Assembly (NCBI RefSeq): GCF_015207005.2
Contig: NZ_JADEXS020000001.1
Location: 1,798,001 to 1,862,000 of the forward strand
DNA length: 64,000 nucleotides
DNA from: Desmonostoc muscorum LEGE 12446
Lineage (GTDB): Bacteria > Cyanobacteriota > Cyanobacteriia > Cyanobacteriales > Nostocaceae
Direction: 5' to 3'
Shown in pieces: positions 17,029-26,403 of the stretch. The translations under genes and the position numbers were made by a program. The notes beneath the pieces were generated by a model, which saw nothing but the letters and a program-made list of their open reading frames with translations, was not told the DNA's origin and did not search any database. The number at the start of each line of letters is the position of its first letter. Within the stretch, counting starts at the first letter, position 1.

Positions 17029-18429
17029 TTGACTGAGACAAACAATTTAAACTCTACCCTCCAGAATGTCTCACGCAGGGAATTGCGGGATTTGGTACGG
17101 ACTCAGCTGCAAATGCTGCTAGAAGCAGGCGACTTGCAGGGAGCAAAAGCTATTCTCGTACCTGTGCAGCCTGCGGATATTGCCGAAGCAATTGAGGGTT
17201 TGCCAGAAGCGATGCACGCTCTGGTTTTTCGCTTGCTTTCTAAGGATGAAGCGATCGAGGTTTATGAGTATCTCGACTACAGCGTTCAAGAACGGTTAAT
17301 CGAGGAACTTAAAAGTCAGGAAGTTCGTGATATCGTCGATCAAATGTCGTCGGATGACCGAGCGAGATTATTTGATGAATTACCGGCAAAAGTCGTTAAT
17401 CGCCTCCTAGAACAACTCAGTCCAGCAGAACGCCAAGCTACAGCCCTGTTATTGGGTTATGAAGCTGATACTGCTGGGCGAATCATGACCCTAGAGTTGA
17501 TTTCCCTTAAAGAAAACTTCACAGTATCTCAAGCTCTAGAGCGAATTCGCAACTTAGCTAATGCCAGTGAAATGATTTATTATCTTTATGTCACTGATGC
17601 AGCAAGGCGGTTAACGGGAATTGTATCGTTGCGGGAATTGGTGACATCTCAGCCGGAGCAAATGATTGGCGAAATTATGACCCGTGATGTGGTGTTTGTC
17701 CACACCGATACAGATCAGGAAGAAGTCGCCAGATTAATCCAAAGATATGATTTTTTGGCAGTGCCTGTGGTAGACCGAGAACAGCGTCTAGTAGGTATTA
17801 TCACTGTTGATGATGTGATTGATATTCTGCAACAAGAAACCACCGAAGATATTTATGCCTTGGGTGGTGGTGTGCAGTCCGGGGGCGACAACTATTTTCA
17901 GATGGATTTACTAGAAATTGCTCGGAAGCGGGTTGTATGGTTGTTGGTTTTACTGATCACCAATACCGTCACAGGAACGATTATTAAGTCCCAGGAAGAT
18001 ATCTTAACAAAAGTGGTGACACTGACAGCATTTATCCCCTTACTGACTGGTACTGGTGGTAATGTGGGCGCCCAGTCTTCCACTGTGGTAATTCGCGGGA
18101 TGAACACCGATGAAATTCGATCGCTCGGAACCTTGCAGGTAATTGGGCGGGAGGCGATCGCAGGTGCTTTATTGGGAGGAATGTTAGGTACGATCGCTAC
18201 AGTCTGGGCTTACTTTTTGCAAGGACGATTAGAAGTAGCGATCGCTGTAGGCACTAGTCTAGTAGCTATTTCTATTTTAGCTTCTGTCTCCGGTTCAGCA
18301 CTGCCATTTCTATTTCGTTTCCTGCGTTTAGATCCAGCATTAATGTCAGCACCATTTATTACCACAGCAGTTGATGTAGTCGGCGTTTTGATTTACTTCA
18401 ATTTGGCACGGGTAATTTTAAAATTATGA
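17029..18429 (+). CDS. mgtE: MgtE-type magnesium transporter
   Basis: A 466-residue Mg2+ channel/transporter. The N-terminal MgtE_N superhelical domain (about 30-135, with YLDYSVQERLIEEL and MSSDDRARLFDELP) is followed by paired CBS domains (about 140-262, GEIMTRDVVFVHTDT and LVGIITVDDVIDIL). The rest is a five-helix membrane domain containing PLLTGTGGNVGAQSSTVVIRG, the pore signature. In characterised homologues Mg2+ binding to the N and CBS domains closes the pore. The start is TTG at 17029 with GAGGAAAG about seven bases upstream; no nearer ATG would keep the N-domain. Complete and apparently intact. Confidence 0.93.
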   Translation: MTETNNLNSTLQNVSRRELRDLVRTQLQMLLEAGDLQGAKAILVPVQPADIAEAIEGLPEAMHALVFRLLSKDEAIEVYEYLDYSVQERLIEELKSQEVRDIVDQMSSDDRARLFDELPAKVVNRLLEQLSPAERQATALLLGYEADTAGRIMTLELISLKENFTVSQALERIRNLANASEMIYYLYVTDAARRLTGIVSLRELVTSQPEQMIGEIMTRDVVFVHTDTDQEEVARLIQRYDFLAVPVVDREQRLVGIITVDDVIDILQQETTEDIYALGGGVQSGGDNYFQMDLLEIARKRVVWLLVLLITNTVTGTIIKSQEDILTKVVTLTAFIPLLTGTGGNVGAQSSTVVIRGMNTDEIRSLGTLQVIGREAIAGALLGGMLGTIATVWAYFLQGRLEVAIAVGTSLVAISILASVSGSALPFLFRFLRLDPALMSAPFITTAVDVVGVLIYFNLARVILKL

Positions 18430-18470
18430 GTTATGAGTTATGAATTATGAATTATGAGTTATGAATTCAA
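18424..18470. repeat. heptad repeat GAGTTAT/GAATTAT
   Basis: About six tandem heptads (GAGTTAT, GAATTAT) directly after the mgtE stop codon, followed by CTAACTCCTAACTCCTCACT of the opposite sense at about 18485-18508. The two can pair, so the tract may act as a terminator-like structure between these convergent genes. Confidence 0.7.
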
Positions 18471-18511
18471 ATTTTTTTAATTCTTAACTCCTAACTCCTC
18501 ACTCCTCACTT

Positions 18512-18769
18512 TTACAATTCTGATGCCGTATCTGGGGCAATGATTTCGCCAGTACCCAATTCTAATATCAAGTCCTGGTCAGTAATCAATTCGCTAAGTT
18601 CCTTGACTTGTAAATTCATTTTTTCGCAAGCTTGCCTAAGTTCTCGTGCAAATTTGTTGAGATCTTCACCATAGCCACATTGATAAGCAGCAGTTTCAAT
18701 TCCTTGTTTGGCATTTGCTCTCGCACAATCTACTAATTCTGTGCCATGCAATGGTGTAGGAGATGCCAT
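18512..18769 (-). CDS. conserved small hypothetical protein
   Basis: An 85-residue acidic soluble protein with three cysteines (Cys15, Cys30 and Cys48, in VDCARANAK, AYQCGYGEDL and RQACEKMNL) and a long helical middle. No signal peptide or membrane segment. Composition and codon use look genuine, and the minus-strand gene is convergent with mgtE. I do not recognise the family. Confidence 0.6.
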   Translation of the reverse strand: MASPTPLHGTELVDCARANAKQGIETAAYQCGYGEDLNKFARELRQACEKMNLQVKELSELITDQDLILELGTGEIIAPDTASEL

Positions 18770-19122
18770 AGAGATAATTATTATTTCTTAAATGTTTGCT
18801 GGTAGATATAGTAGCAATCTTGAAATATTAACTCATCTCTCCAATGGAGGAAAATTAGGGTAGATTTAGGAGTAATTATTTATAAGTAATATAATACTTG
18901 CTATTTTCGTTAATATTAATTTAAGCTGGTATTTCCGCAGAAGCTTCTAGCATTTTTTGCCAAGTTTCTCTGGTTGGCTGAAACCAATGTCTCAAGATAC
19001 TCAACTTTTGAACAAGAAAATTAATATTATTTAATTATCTTCAAAAGAGTGACTTGTCAACGAAGTGACTTGGAATATACCAGAAGAGTAGAGCAGTTTT
19101 GGGATTGCGACAGGTAGGGATT
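18770..19122. other. intergenic region upstream of the ATP-grasp gene
   Basis: About 350 bases, AT-rich, separating divergent genes. No repeat element or RNA gene was recognised. It must hold the promoters of the small hypothetical gene (minus) and the ATP-grasp gene (plus), but no convincing -10/-35 pair stands out. Confidence 0.5.
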
Positions 19123-20515
19123 ATGACAACAGTGGATGTTTCTGAATTACAGCAGATTGAAAAGTTTCGCCATCTGCAATCAACTCTGCGCGATCGCTGG
19201 AAAACCATCGAGCTATTTGATAATAGCGAAGCTGATATTTTAATTATTCCCTCCCTGAGTATTGACCAGCGCGAACTCCAAAAAATTGAAGGTTGCGAAC
19301 ATTATGAAGAAAGATTGCTATTTTCGTTGATTCGGTTGCGGAATCCCCGTACTAGGCTGATTTATGTCACATCAGTACCACTGCATCCCAGCATTATTGA
19401 TTATTATCTGCAACTTTTGCCAGGAATTCCCTTTTCTCATGCTCGCAATCGCTTGCTGCTACTTTCTACTTACGATTCCTCCCTTAAGCCCCTCAGCCAA
19501 AAGATTTTAGAACGCCCCCGGTTGCTAGAGCGAATTCATCAAGCTTTAAGGCTTGATAGATCATTCATGATCTGCTACAACTCATCGGTTTTTGAAGGCG
19601 AATTATCTTTAAAATTGGGTGTACCACTGTATGCTGCTGCACCAGATTTACAGATTTGGGGGACAAAAAGTGGCAGTCGGCAAATCTTTAGCGAAAGTGG
19701 AGTACCCCATCCAGATGGTAGCGAAAAAGTTTGGCATCACAGCGATTTAGCAGCAGCCGCTAGTGATTTGTGGGAACGCCAACCAACATTACAAAGGGTA
19801 GTGGTGAAACTCAACGAAGGCATTTCTGGAGAAGGGAATGCAATGCTCGATTTTAGACCAATTGAGAATGTCGCACCTGGTAAAAGTACTCATGCCCAAA
19901 GGGTAGCAGCAATTAGCGATCGCTTTTCAACAATGCGTTTTCAAGCAAAACTTGAAACTTGGGAGAATTTTTCTCTAAGAATTCCGGAATTGGGGGCAAT
20001 TGTGGAAGCATTTGTCGAAGGAGAAATTAAGCGATCGCCCAGCGTTCAAGGACGAATTACGCCCGGTGGTGAAGTCGAAATTCTCTCAACCCACGACCAA
20101 ATTCTTGGAGGCCCTGACGGTCAAATTTATCTTGGTTGTAGCTTTCCCGCTGATGAAAGGTATCGGTTGCAATTACAGCAATTGGGGTTACAAGTTGGCA
20201 GAAAGCTAGCCGAGAAAGGTGCTTTAGAGCGATTTGGCGTAGATTTTATCGCAGTTGATAAGGGTAATGGAGAGTGGGATATTCAGGCGATCGAAATTAA
20301 CCTGCGTAAAGGCGGTACAACTCATCCATTCATGACCCTGAAATTGTTAACAAATGGTCGCTATGACCTTTCCACAGGCTTATTTTACAGCCAACAAGGT
20401 CGTCCAAAATACTACATTGCCACTGACAACCTGCAAAAAGACCGCTATCGGGGATTATTACCTAATGATTTGATGGATATCATCGCTCACCACAGACTGC
20501 ACTTTGATAGTGGTA

Positions 20516-21597
20516 AGTAGCTAAACAAAATTAATTACATAGTTTTTACCAAATTCTCGGAGAATATTTTCGACAGATGCGACAAAGGTTTGCCAATTTT
20601 TGTAAGCATCTATTTCGAGCCATTGATACTTAATAAACCGCCACAAAATTTCAATCAAATTTAGCTCTGGTGAATAGGAAGGTAATTGAAAGATGGTAAT
20701 GCCACGTTCTTGCCATTCTTCAACTTTATCAATAATCATATCACTGGTATGAATAGAGGATTGATCAACAACAATTACCGTCGGTTTATCTACTTGGGGA
20801 AAGAAAGTATCAATGCAAGCAATAATCACATCTGAATTGATACTTTGAAAAGAGACATAAGCTTCAAGGTGATTATTTCGATTCATGATTCCTAAAACAT
20901 TTAGGCGCGCACTACGGCGACTAGTAATAGTTAAGTACTCTCCGATATCTTGCCATCCATAAGGAACAGAAGGAATTAAACAAAATCCGGTTTCGTCTAA
21001 GTAATATAAGTTAATTTTACCTTCGTCTTCTAATCGTTTAAACTCTGTTAACTGTGCAGATTTTTCCTTGTATTCTATAGGATCTGGCTCTCCTCCAACA
21101 TCTCGTCGCATTCGATGCCAAGTCATATAAAAATTTCTTAATATTCTTTTAATAGTTTCAGTGCTAACTTCAATATCCCATTCTGATTTAATTTTTTGTA
21201 GCGTCTTTTTTAATTGTCTTGGTTCAAGTTTCGCCCACTCTCTAATTTTTGCTTCTTGTTCTGGTTTAAATATTCGTTTTCTACCTCTTCCTAGTTTATT
21301 ATAAAGTCCAACCATCCCTGATGATTCCCAACGATTTATCCAGTTATAGATAGTCTTATAACTAACATTAAATATTTTCATTAATTCTTGTAACTCTACT
21401 CCTTGATTAGCTAAAATTAAGAAATGTGCTCTTTGGCGCACCTGATGATATCTGCTTTGGCGATATATTCGCTCCAGTAGTTTCAAAGAAAGAGGATTGA
21501 TTTCTCTCAAAAAAATCATTTTAACTCTAATTATTATCCAAAATATTCTGAGAGTATATTATATATTCATTTGTGTAATTAATTTTGTTTAATTACT
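20516..21597 (-). mobile_element. IS630-family insertion sequence with TA duplication
   Basis: A 1082-bp element. Inverted ends AGTAGCTAAACAAAATTAAT (left) and AGTAATTAAACAAAATTAAT (right, read inward) match over about 26 bp with three differences. TA is duplicated on both sides (20514-20515 and 21598-21599), the target preference of IS630/Tc1-mariner elements. One complete transposase gene fills it. The well-preserved ends and intact ORF suggest a recent, possibly still active copy. Confidence 0.92.
20521..21519 (-). CDS. IS630-family transposase
   Basis: A 332-residue single-frame transposase. The N-terminal helix-turn-helix region (about 20-75, ELMKIFNVSYKTIYNWINRW) and a winged second HTH (about 85-130) bind the ends. 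The DDE catalytic domain shows Asp175 (YYLDETGF), Asp252 (VVDQSSIH) and Glu290 (SPELNLIEILW), with 37 residues between the last two. Full length, no frameshift. It reads opposite to the gene it interrupts, and its stop codon lies inside the terminal inverted repeat. Confidence 0.93.
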   Translation of the reverse strand: MIFLREINPLSLKLLERIYRQSRYHQVRQRAHFLILANQGVELQELMKIFNVSYKTIYNWINRWESSGMVGLYNKLGRGRKRIFKPEQEAKIREWAKLEPRQLKKTLQKIKSEWDIEVSTETIKRILRNFYMTWHRMRRDVGGEPDPIEYKEKSAQLTEFKRLEDEGKINLYYLDETGFCLIPSVPYGWQDIGEYLTITSRRSARLNVLGIMNRNNHLEAYVSFQSINSDVIIACIDTFFPQVDKPTVIVVDQSSIHTSDMIIDKVEEWQERGITIFQLPSYSPELNLIEILWRFIKYQWLEIDAYKNWQTFVASVENILREFGKNYVINFV

Positions 21598-21827
21598 TAC
21601 TGAAACAGGCACAGTCTTTCATCTTATGGGTTGTCTTTCGCAGTTTGGCAAGTTGGGATTAACCAGTATCGGTGATTCCCCGCAACAAGCACAAGATATT
21701 TATAACAGAGTTGTCAAAGTTTTGGATGAAGAAACCCGCAGTGAAAATCAGGTTTTCTCGGCGTTTTCAGATTATTCTTTTCCCGTGGCTTGGGATGAAT
21801 ATAGCTAAGTATGATGAGGTACTTCAA

Positions 21828-22015
21828 CATTTATAGGACTAGCCCTTTCAAGGTGGGTAAAAATTTTGTTCAAAAAATTCCTCTTTAACCTCTTACCTCT
21901 GTGTCCTCTGCGTCTGGAGTGGTTAGATAAATTACTTTTTAAACCGCAGAGGCACAGAGAACACAGAGAAAAAAAAGAGATTTTTCAAGTCACCTTGAAA
22001 GGGCTAATTTATAGG
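21828..22015. repeat. MITE-like palindromic element with CAGAGGCACAGAG core
   Basis: Outer arms ATAGGACTAGCCCTTTCAAG and the inverse CTTGAAAGGGCTAATTTATA flank inner inverted repeats CTCTGTGTCCTCTGCG and CGCAGAGGCACAGAG. The whole block could fold into one long hairpin. It gives a spurious plus-strand frame (21866-22075). Confidence 0.65.
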
Positions 22016-22148
22016 ACTTACGCATTGACACGAAATACAAAATATGTGTTTTTTGAAAAACCAGATCTGTCGTAGGGGCACAGCAGTGCTGTGCCCCTGT
22101 GGTCTATTTACCTGAAAATAGCTGTAATTTGTACAGTGCGTAAGTCCT
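22013..22148. repeat. MITE-like element, family aggacttacgca (copy 1)
   Basis: Ends AGGACTTACGCATTG and, inverted, AGGACTTACGCACTG. Inside is a palindrome GGGGCACAGCAGTGCTGTGCCCC. A second copy with the same ends lies at 25053-25144. Non-coding. Confidence 0.75.
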
Positions 22149-22451
22149 GATTTATCAAACAGCAATATTGGCGTCAGTCGCCAGAATTCAGAATGTCCAC
22201 TGATTGTATTCTGACCGAGACAATTTTAGATTTTAGATTTTGGATTTTAGATTAAAATCTAAATCTAGAATCTAAAAAAGGTTTCAAGCCTCTGGGTTTA
22301 CGGAGATAAAAACAAAAAGTTTCAATATTAAAGCGGATTCGATCTTCGGAGAGGTTAATCCAAAAGACGCTCCTACGTCGCTAACGCTACGCTATCGTAA
22401 ATCCAAAATCCAAAATCGAATGACTTCTGAATTCTTTTTCAATGTTGTTGC
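22149..22451. other. repeat-rich intergenic remainder
   Basis: About 300 bases with a short inverted tract of TTTAGATTTTGGATTTTAG type (22225-22275) and a fragment of the palindromic GCTAACGCTACGCTATCG repeat near 22380. No gene is seen. Confidence 0.5.
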
Positions 22452-25043
22452 TTAAAACCAATTACCAACTAACACATAACCAGCCCAGTAACCAGGCTGA
22501 CTATAATTAGGATACTTGGTTAATAATTTTACTTGGGCGCGACGTAAGGCTTCTGCTTTAGTCACTTTATTATTGACTAATTCATTGTAAAATTCACCAA
22601 TTAAGATGGCAGTAGATTGATCGTTGATCTGCCACAGTGAAGCGACTGTGCTACGTGCGCCTGCTTTTACAGCCACACCTGCCAACCCTAATGTAGCACG
22701 CTTGTCACCTGTGGCAGTCTGACAAGCACTCAAAACTAATAATTCGATGATTTGCGTATTAGTGTCGCTCTGACTGCGGAGTAATTGATCGAACTGTAAA
22801 ACATTGATAGAACCATCAGTAGCGAGGATAAAAGTATCTTCTGGGCGAGAACTAAATTGCCCGTGAGTCGCCAAATGTAAGACATTAAAAGGAACAGTAT
22901 TTACATTTTTTTCGAGAGTACTGCTGGTAAAATCTCGATCTAGTAGTTTTTTGGTAGATGCTACTGTTTGAGCAATGAGGTCAAATTCTAACTTGACTCC
23001 TGGTAAGGATGAGAATGTTGGGAACTCCGGCGGGGGTTGCATTAAACCAGCAGCCAGTACTTTCAATGGTGTTTGAGCCAGAGGTTTGGGAACTAATAGC
23101 TGAAGCCCTAAACTGAGACCAACAGCGTATTTTTCTACCAAATATTTTTCGCCGTCGTAAAGAGCAGCTATTGGTATATTTTTCAATGCTCCATCTAGTA
23201 TAAATACTAGGGTATTAACTCGACTTGTGGCTAAATCAGATTCAATAGGTTTAATTAACCAGTTATAGATTTCTTGGGAAAGAGCTTGTATTTCCTCCCT
23301 TCTATCCGGTTCTAAAATGTATTCCCGCAGTTCTGCCAAGGTGCGCTCAACTTCAACCTGGGATTTATTAACTGTATAATGGCGCAGTGGCTGCTGAGGA
23401 ATTTTAACAATTACTTGGAGTTGTTCTGGCAGAATAATTGGATAAAGTATGGCAGTGTAGGGATTTTCCTTGTCTACTACTCGATCTAAAATTACCCTCT
23501 GTCCTTGTAAACAAGCTTCTCGGAAAAAATTATCTAGTTCTGCTAACTGTAACGCCTCTATGCGTGTTCTAGCTTTCTCTAATGTTTTAATGTCGGGTTT
23601 TTCACCAGAATTTTGCAGCAGTAAAGCTACCGACTCCCGATAAACTGGCTCTATATTATCTCGAAAATTAAACTGGATATCCTGATTGACTGCTACTAAG
23701 TCAGCACGCAGGGACTCTAATGTTTCTATGGCTGCATCATAAGCTGCGATCGCTCCGGTAAAATTACCTTGGGCTTTTAATAATCTGCCTAATTGCCATT
23801 GCCACAAATAAGCAATTTCCGGCGCGTTGCTGTTTTGCGCTAAAATCAAAGCCTGTTGAGTCAAATTAATCGCCTCAGCAAATTGTTGCGTTTTTTCATA
23901 CAAATTACCCAAATTACCTAAAGCAAAAGCTTCGGCGCGGATATCATCTAAACTCCGGGCTTGTTGTACAGATGTAGCCAGGAGTTGAGCAATTTGGGAT
24001 TTGGGAGTATTAAAAATATCCAACCTGTGAGCCAAGTTAATTTGGGCGTAAATTGATGAGCGTGAGGGTGGAAGTTGTGCCAGATGAGATTGAATTTCCG
24101 GAATTAAAGTTTGTGCTGCTGCGAATTGTTTTTCCTCAATGAGTAAATTGAGATGATTGAGTCGGGCTTGAATTTTTATGATGGGTGACGGTGATATTTC
24201 AAATGTTTTTTGATAGAATGCGATCGCCTGGGGAATTTTTCGTTGAATCCGAGCATTATTTCCTAAACTCAGCAAACTTAAGGCAATATTTTCCGGTGAT
24301 TTCAACCTTTGATGAATTGCTAAACTTTGTTCTAATACAAGGCGAGATTTTTCTATTTCTCCTAAATTTTCTAACGTATCACCAAGAGAAAGTAAAACTG
24401 CTGCCTTTGCCAAAGAATCGCCTTGAGATGTTAGGGTTTGATTTATCCGTTCTAATCTCTTAATGGCTTGCTTATTTAAGCCCCGATCCCGTAATGCTTG
24501 AGCTTGATAAAGTAGTGCTAGAGCAAGACCATTTTTATCCCCGATTTTAGTGTAAATATCTTCAGTTTGCTCCCAAGCTGCAAGAGATGCTTCTGGCTTT
24601 CCTGTCAGGAGTTGTAAGCGCCCTTGAATATCTAAAGTTTGAGCCAAAATTGCTAAATTTTTATTGGTTATACCTTGTTGTTGAAATCCTTGTAAATGTA
24701 AGCTTTTAGTAATAGCTACTTGCGCTTCTTGCCAATCACCTAACTGCTGATAAGTCAGAGATAAATTACTCCAAGCTACAGCTTGTTTTAAAGCATCTCC
24801 CTGTTGTTGATATTCTGGGATAGCTTGCTGTAAAACTTGTGCTGCTTGAGCAAATCTACCACTTTCATATAATATTTGACTCTCAGCAATTTTTGAGCGT
24901 GAAGATTGATTGATGATATTTTGAGAACTGTTTGCGAAAACTGGAGTCACTACAACACATATAAGTATAGTTAACACAACCAGCAAACAAAAATTAACGA
25001 ATTTCTTCTTCACCACTCCCCACTCCCCTAAACCAAAAGACAT
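22452..25043 (-). CDS. TPR-repeat CHAT (caspase-like) protease, secreted or membrane-anchored
   Basis: An 863-residue protein from the ATG at 25043. An N-terminal signal/anchor (FVNFCLLVVLTILICVVV, ending PVFANSS) precedes about ten TPR-like repeats (FAQAAQVLQQAIP, AQALRDRGLNKQAI, LGNLGNLYEKTQQFAEAI and others). The C-terminal CHAT domain is a clan CD peptidase fold with His727 (LHLATHGQF) and Cys774 (LSACQTATG), both present. CHAT proteases cut partner proteins, often to trigger effectors. The longer frame to 25295 translates a MITE (25053-25144) and is rejected. A GTG at 25016 is an alternative start. The gene is third in a sigma factor-DUF1822-CHAT array. Confidence 0.85.
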   Translation of the reverse strand: MSFGLGEWGVVKKKFVNFCLLVVLTILICVVVTPVFANSSQNIINQSSRSKIAESQILYESGRFAQAAQVLQQAIPEYQQQGDALKQAVAWSNLSLTYQQLGDWQEAQVAITKSLHLQGFQQQGITNKNLAILAQTLDIQGRLQLLTGKPEASLAAWEQTEDIYTKIGDKNGLALALLYQAQALRDRGLNKQAIKRLERINQTLTSQGDSLAKAAVLLSLGDTLENLGEIEKSRLVLEQSLAIHQRLKSPENIALSLLSLGNNARIQRKIPQAIAFYQKTFEISPSPIIKIQARLNHLNLLIEEKQFAAAQTLIPEIQSHLAQLPPSRSSIYAQINLAHRLDIFNTPKSQIAQLLATSVQQARSLDDIRAEAFALGNLGNLYEKTQQFAEAINLTQQALILAQNSNAPEIAYLWQWQLGRLLKAQGNFTGAIAAYDAAIETLESLRADLVAVNQDIQFNFRDNIEPVYRESVALLLQNSGEKPDIKTLEKARTRIEALQLAELDNFFREACLQGQRVILDRVVDKENPYTAILYPIILPEQLQVIVKIPQQPLRHYTVNKSQVEVERTLAELREYILEPDRREEIQALSQEIYNWLIKPIESDLATSRVNTLVFILDGALKNIPIAALYDGEKYLVEKYAVGLSLGLQLLVPKPLAQTPLKVLAAGLMQPPPEFPTFSSLPGVKLEFDLIAQTVASTKKLLDRDFTSSTLEKNVNTVPFNVLHLATHGQFSSRPEDTFILATDGSINVLQFDQLLRSQSDTNTQIIELLVLSACQTATGDKRATLGLAGVAVKAGARSTVASLWQINDQSTAILIGEFYNELVNNKVTKAEALRRAQVKLLTKYPNYSQPGYWAGYVLVGNWF

Positions 25044-25052
25044 ATTTACTCT

Positions 25053-25144
25053 AGGGCTTACGCAATAACTCTCTGAAACTCTTATTTCTCCGTGCCCTCT
25101 GCGTCCTCTGCGGTTCGATTTTCCGTTACCTGTGCGTAAGTCCT
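25053..25144. repeat. MITE-like element, family aggacttacgca (copy 2)
   Basis: Ends AGGGCTTACGCA and, inverted, AGGACTTACGCACAGG over 92 bp, with a CCTCTGCGTCCTCTGCGG core. It sits just ten bases upstream of the CHAT gene start, between it and DUF1822, and may have displaced or supplied its promoter. Confidence 0.7.
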
Positions 25145-25227
25145 GTACTCTTCTCTGTACCTTCGTGCCTTTGTGGTTAAATAGATATTGTAAACCACAG
25201 AGAAACAGAGAACAACCCCCTCTGCAA

Positions 25228-26385
25228 CTAAAAACGTAAAATTTCGCGTTCATATTCTGCCGGCAAAGGTATAACTTCCCAAACCAACCCTTCACCAGAT
25301 TCCAACATTACCTCCACATACAATTCTTCCACAGGTGTTGTCGCTATATCTTCATTGTTAAGAAATGGTTGTAAGTCTTCTGTCAGCAGCCTGAGTTGAA
25401 ATCCCACAGGAATCATATTTTGTGGATTTGCACTGCGTAATTCCCAGCGCCAAATTTGTTCTTCTGGCTTTCCTTGAGGGAAAACTCGTAATTCATAAGT
25501 ATTTCCAGCTACTATTATTTGTCGAGATAAGCCTAAGATAGATACTGGGGTTTCTGGACTCCTCATCCCTGAAGGCGAGGCTGTAAACTGCTGTAGCTCC
25601 CAGCCAAGTTGTTGAGCAAAATTGGATACGCCTTCCTGAAGCCATTGCCCTATTGACGCTGGTTGAACAATTCCTTGGCGCAATTCATACAAGCGTTGTC
25701 GCCAACCGCCATGAGCTATTAATGCTCCCCACAGTGAAAAAGGAACTTCTAAGCGGGTAAATTTGATATCTGCGTTACTTAATCTGGCGAGTAAATTGGT
25801 AGCTTGGGTTTGGGGTAAGGGTGGTAGAGGCTCAACTGGCGCACGTCTGATTTCTTCAGGATGAAATTGGCGATTTACCCAAAGCACATTCAAGTCTGGG
25901 ATGAGATGATCGAATTCTAAACTGTAAGTGCGATCGCCTACATCATAAACCCCCAAAGTTTTCACTTCTTGATGAGTCGTGTAACCAAAAACTCTCATCC
26001 AACCTTCATCGGGATTTAATTGCACAGCCAAGTAATAGTCAGCTACCCATTCCGGAATATCCACCCATTCTTGAGGTATGCGTAATTCATCCACATCCAT
26101 TGCTAAAGTTGGAATTATCACCAAACGAGCATCATCAAAAGTAATAGCTGTACCATTGACAAATTCCCAAAAACTAGGTAATCTTGCTCTGTTGGGAAAT
26201 ACCCTAGCATTGGGTGTAATTTCTGCTTTTAGCCAAGCTAAAAATGTTTCTAAGCAAACTTGATTCATCCAAGCACGTTGACGACCACCATTTGTAGAGT
26301 AAGTCTCTTCTAAACATAGTGATGTCTGAACAATTTCTAGAAATAACTTGTTATCAATATGCAAATTGGCAGAGATATCAAACAT
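25228..26385 (-). CDS. DUF1822 family protein
   Basis: A 385-residue soluble protein with the DUF1822 pattern: an N-terminal RAWMNQVCLETFLAWL helix, a central VIIPTLAMDVDELRIPQEWVDIPEWVADYYLAVQ-like segment ending in LNPDEGWMRVFGYT, and a C-terminal beta-rich half with LLARLSNADI. DUF1822 is a cyanobacterial family of unknown function that recurs beside sigma-like factors and CHAT proteins. It lies 18 bases downstream of the sigma-like gene on the same strand, so the two are probably co-transcribed. It may link the sigma factor to the protease; that is inference. Confidence 0.85.
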   Translation of the reverse strand: MFDISANLHIDNKLFLEIVQTSLCLEETYSTNGGRQRAWMNQVCLETFLAWLKAEITPNARVFPNRARLPSFWEFVNGTAITFDDARLVIIPTLAMDVDELRIPQEWVDIPEWVADYYLAVQLNPDEGWMRVFGYTTHQEVKTLGVYDVGDRTYSLEFDHLIPDLNVLWVNRQFHPEEIRRAPVEPLPPLPQTQATNLLARLSNADIKFTRLEVPFSLWGALIAHGGWRQRLYELRQGIVQPASIGQWLQEGVSNFAQQLGWELQQFTASPSGMRSPETPVSILGLSRQIIVAGNTYELRVFPQGKPEEQIWRWELRSANPQNMIPVGFQLRLLTEDLQPFLNNEDIATTPVEELYVEVMLESGEGLVWEVIPLPAEYEREILRF

Positions 26386-26403
26386 AATCAGGATAGTTTA
26401 ATT

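Larger units (their letters stand above)
19123..21808 (+). pseudogene. PGM1-related ATP-grasp peptide ligase, split by IS630
   Basis: The gene is broken by the IS630-family element at 20516-21597. Removing the element and one TA copy restores the frame: HFDSG (left) joins TETGTVFHLMGCLSQFG (right), followed by about 55 residues to the stop at 21808. The left part holds a PGM1/ATP-grasp-type protein: LNEGISGEGNAML (nucleotide grip), EAFVEGEIKRSPSVQ and the metal-binding IQAIEINLRKGGTTHP. Such proteins form amide bonds in peptide or cyanobacterial secondary metabolism; the substrate is unknown. The left fragment stops at TAG inside the IS and lacks the last 70 residues. I prefer the ATG at 19123 to an upstream TTG (19099). 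Confidence 0.8.

Noticed and set aside
21866..22075. 69-codon plus-strand frame
   Set aside because: It lies wholly within palindromic CTCTGTG/CAGAGG repeats and the next MITE.
25044..25295. 84-residue N-terminal extension of the TPR-CHAT protein
   Set aside because: It translates a MITE-like element and overlaps DUF1822; a signal peptide starts naturally after the ATG at 25043.
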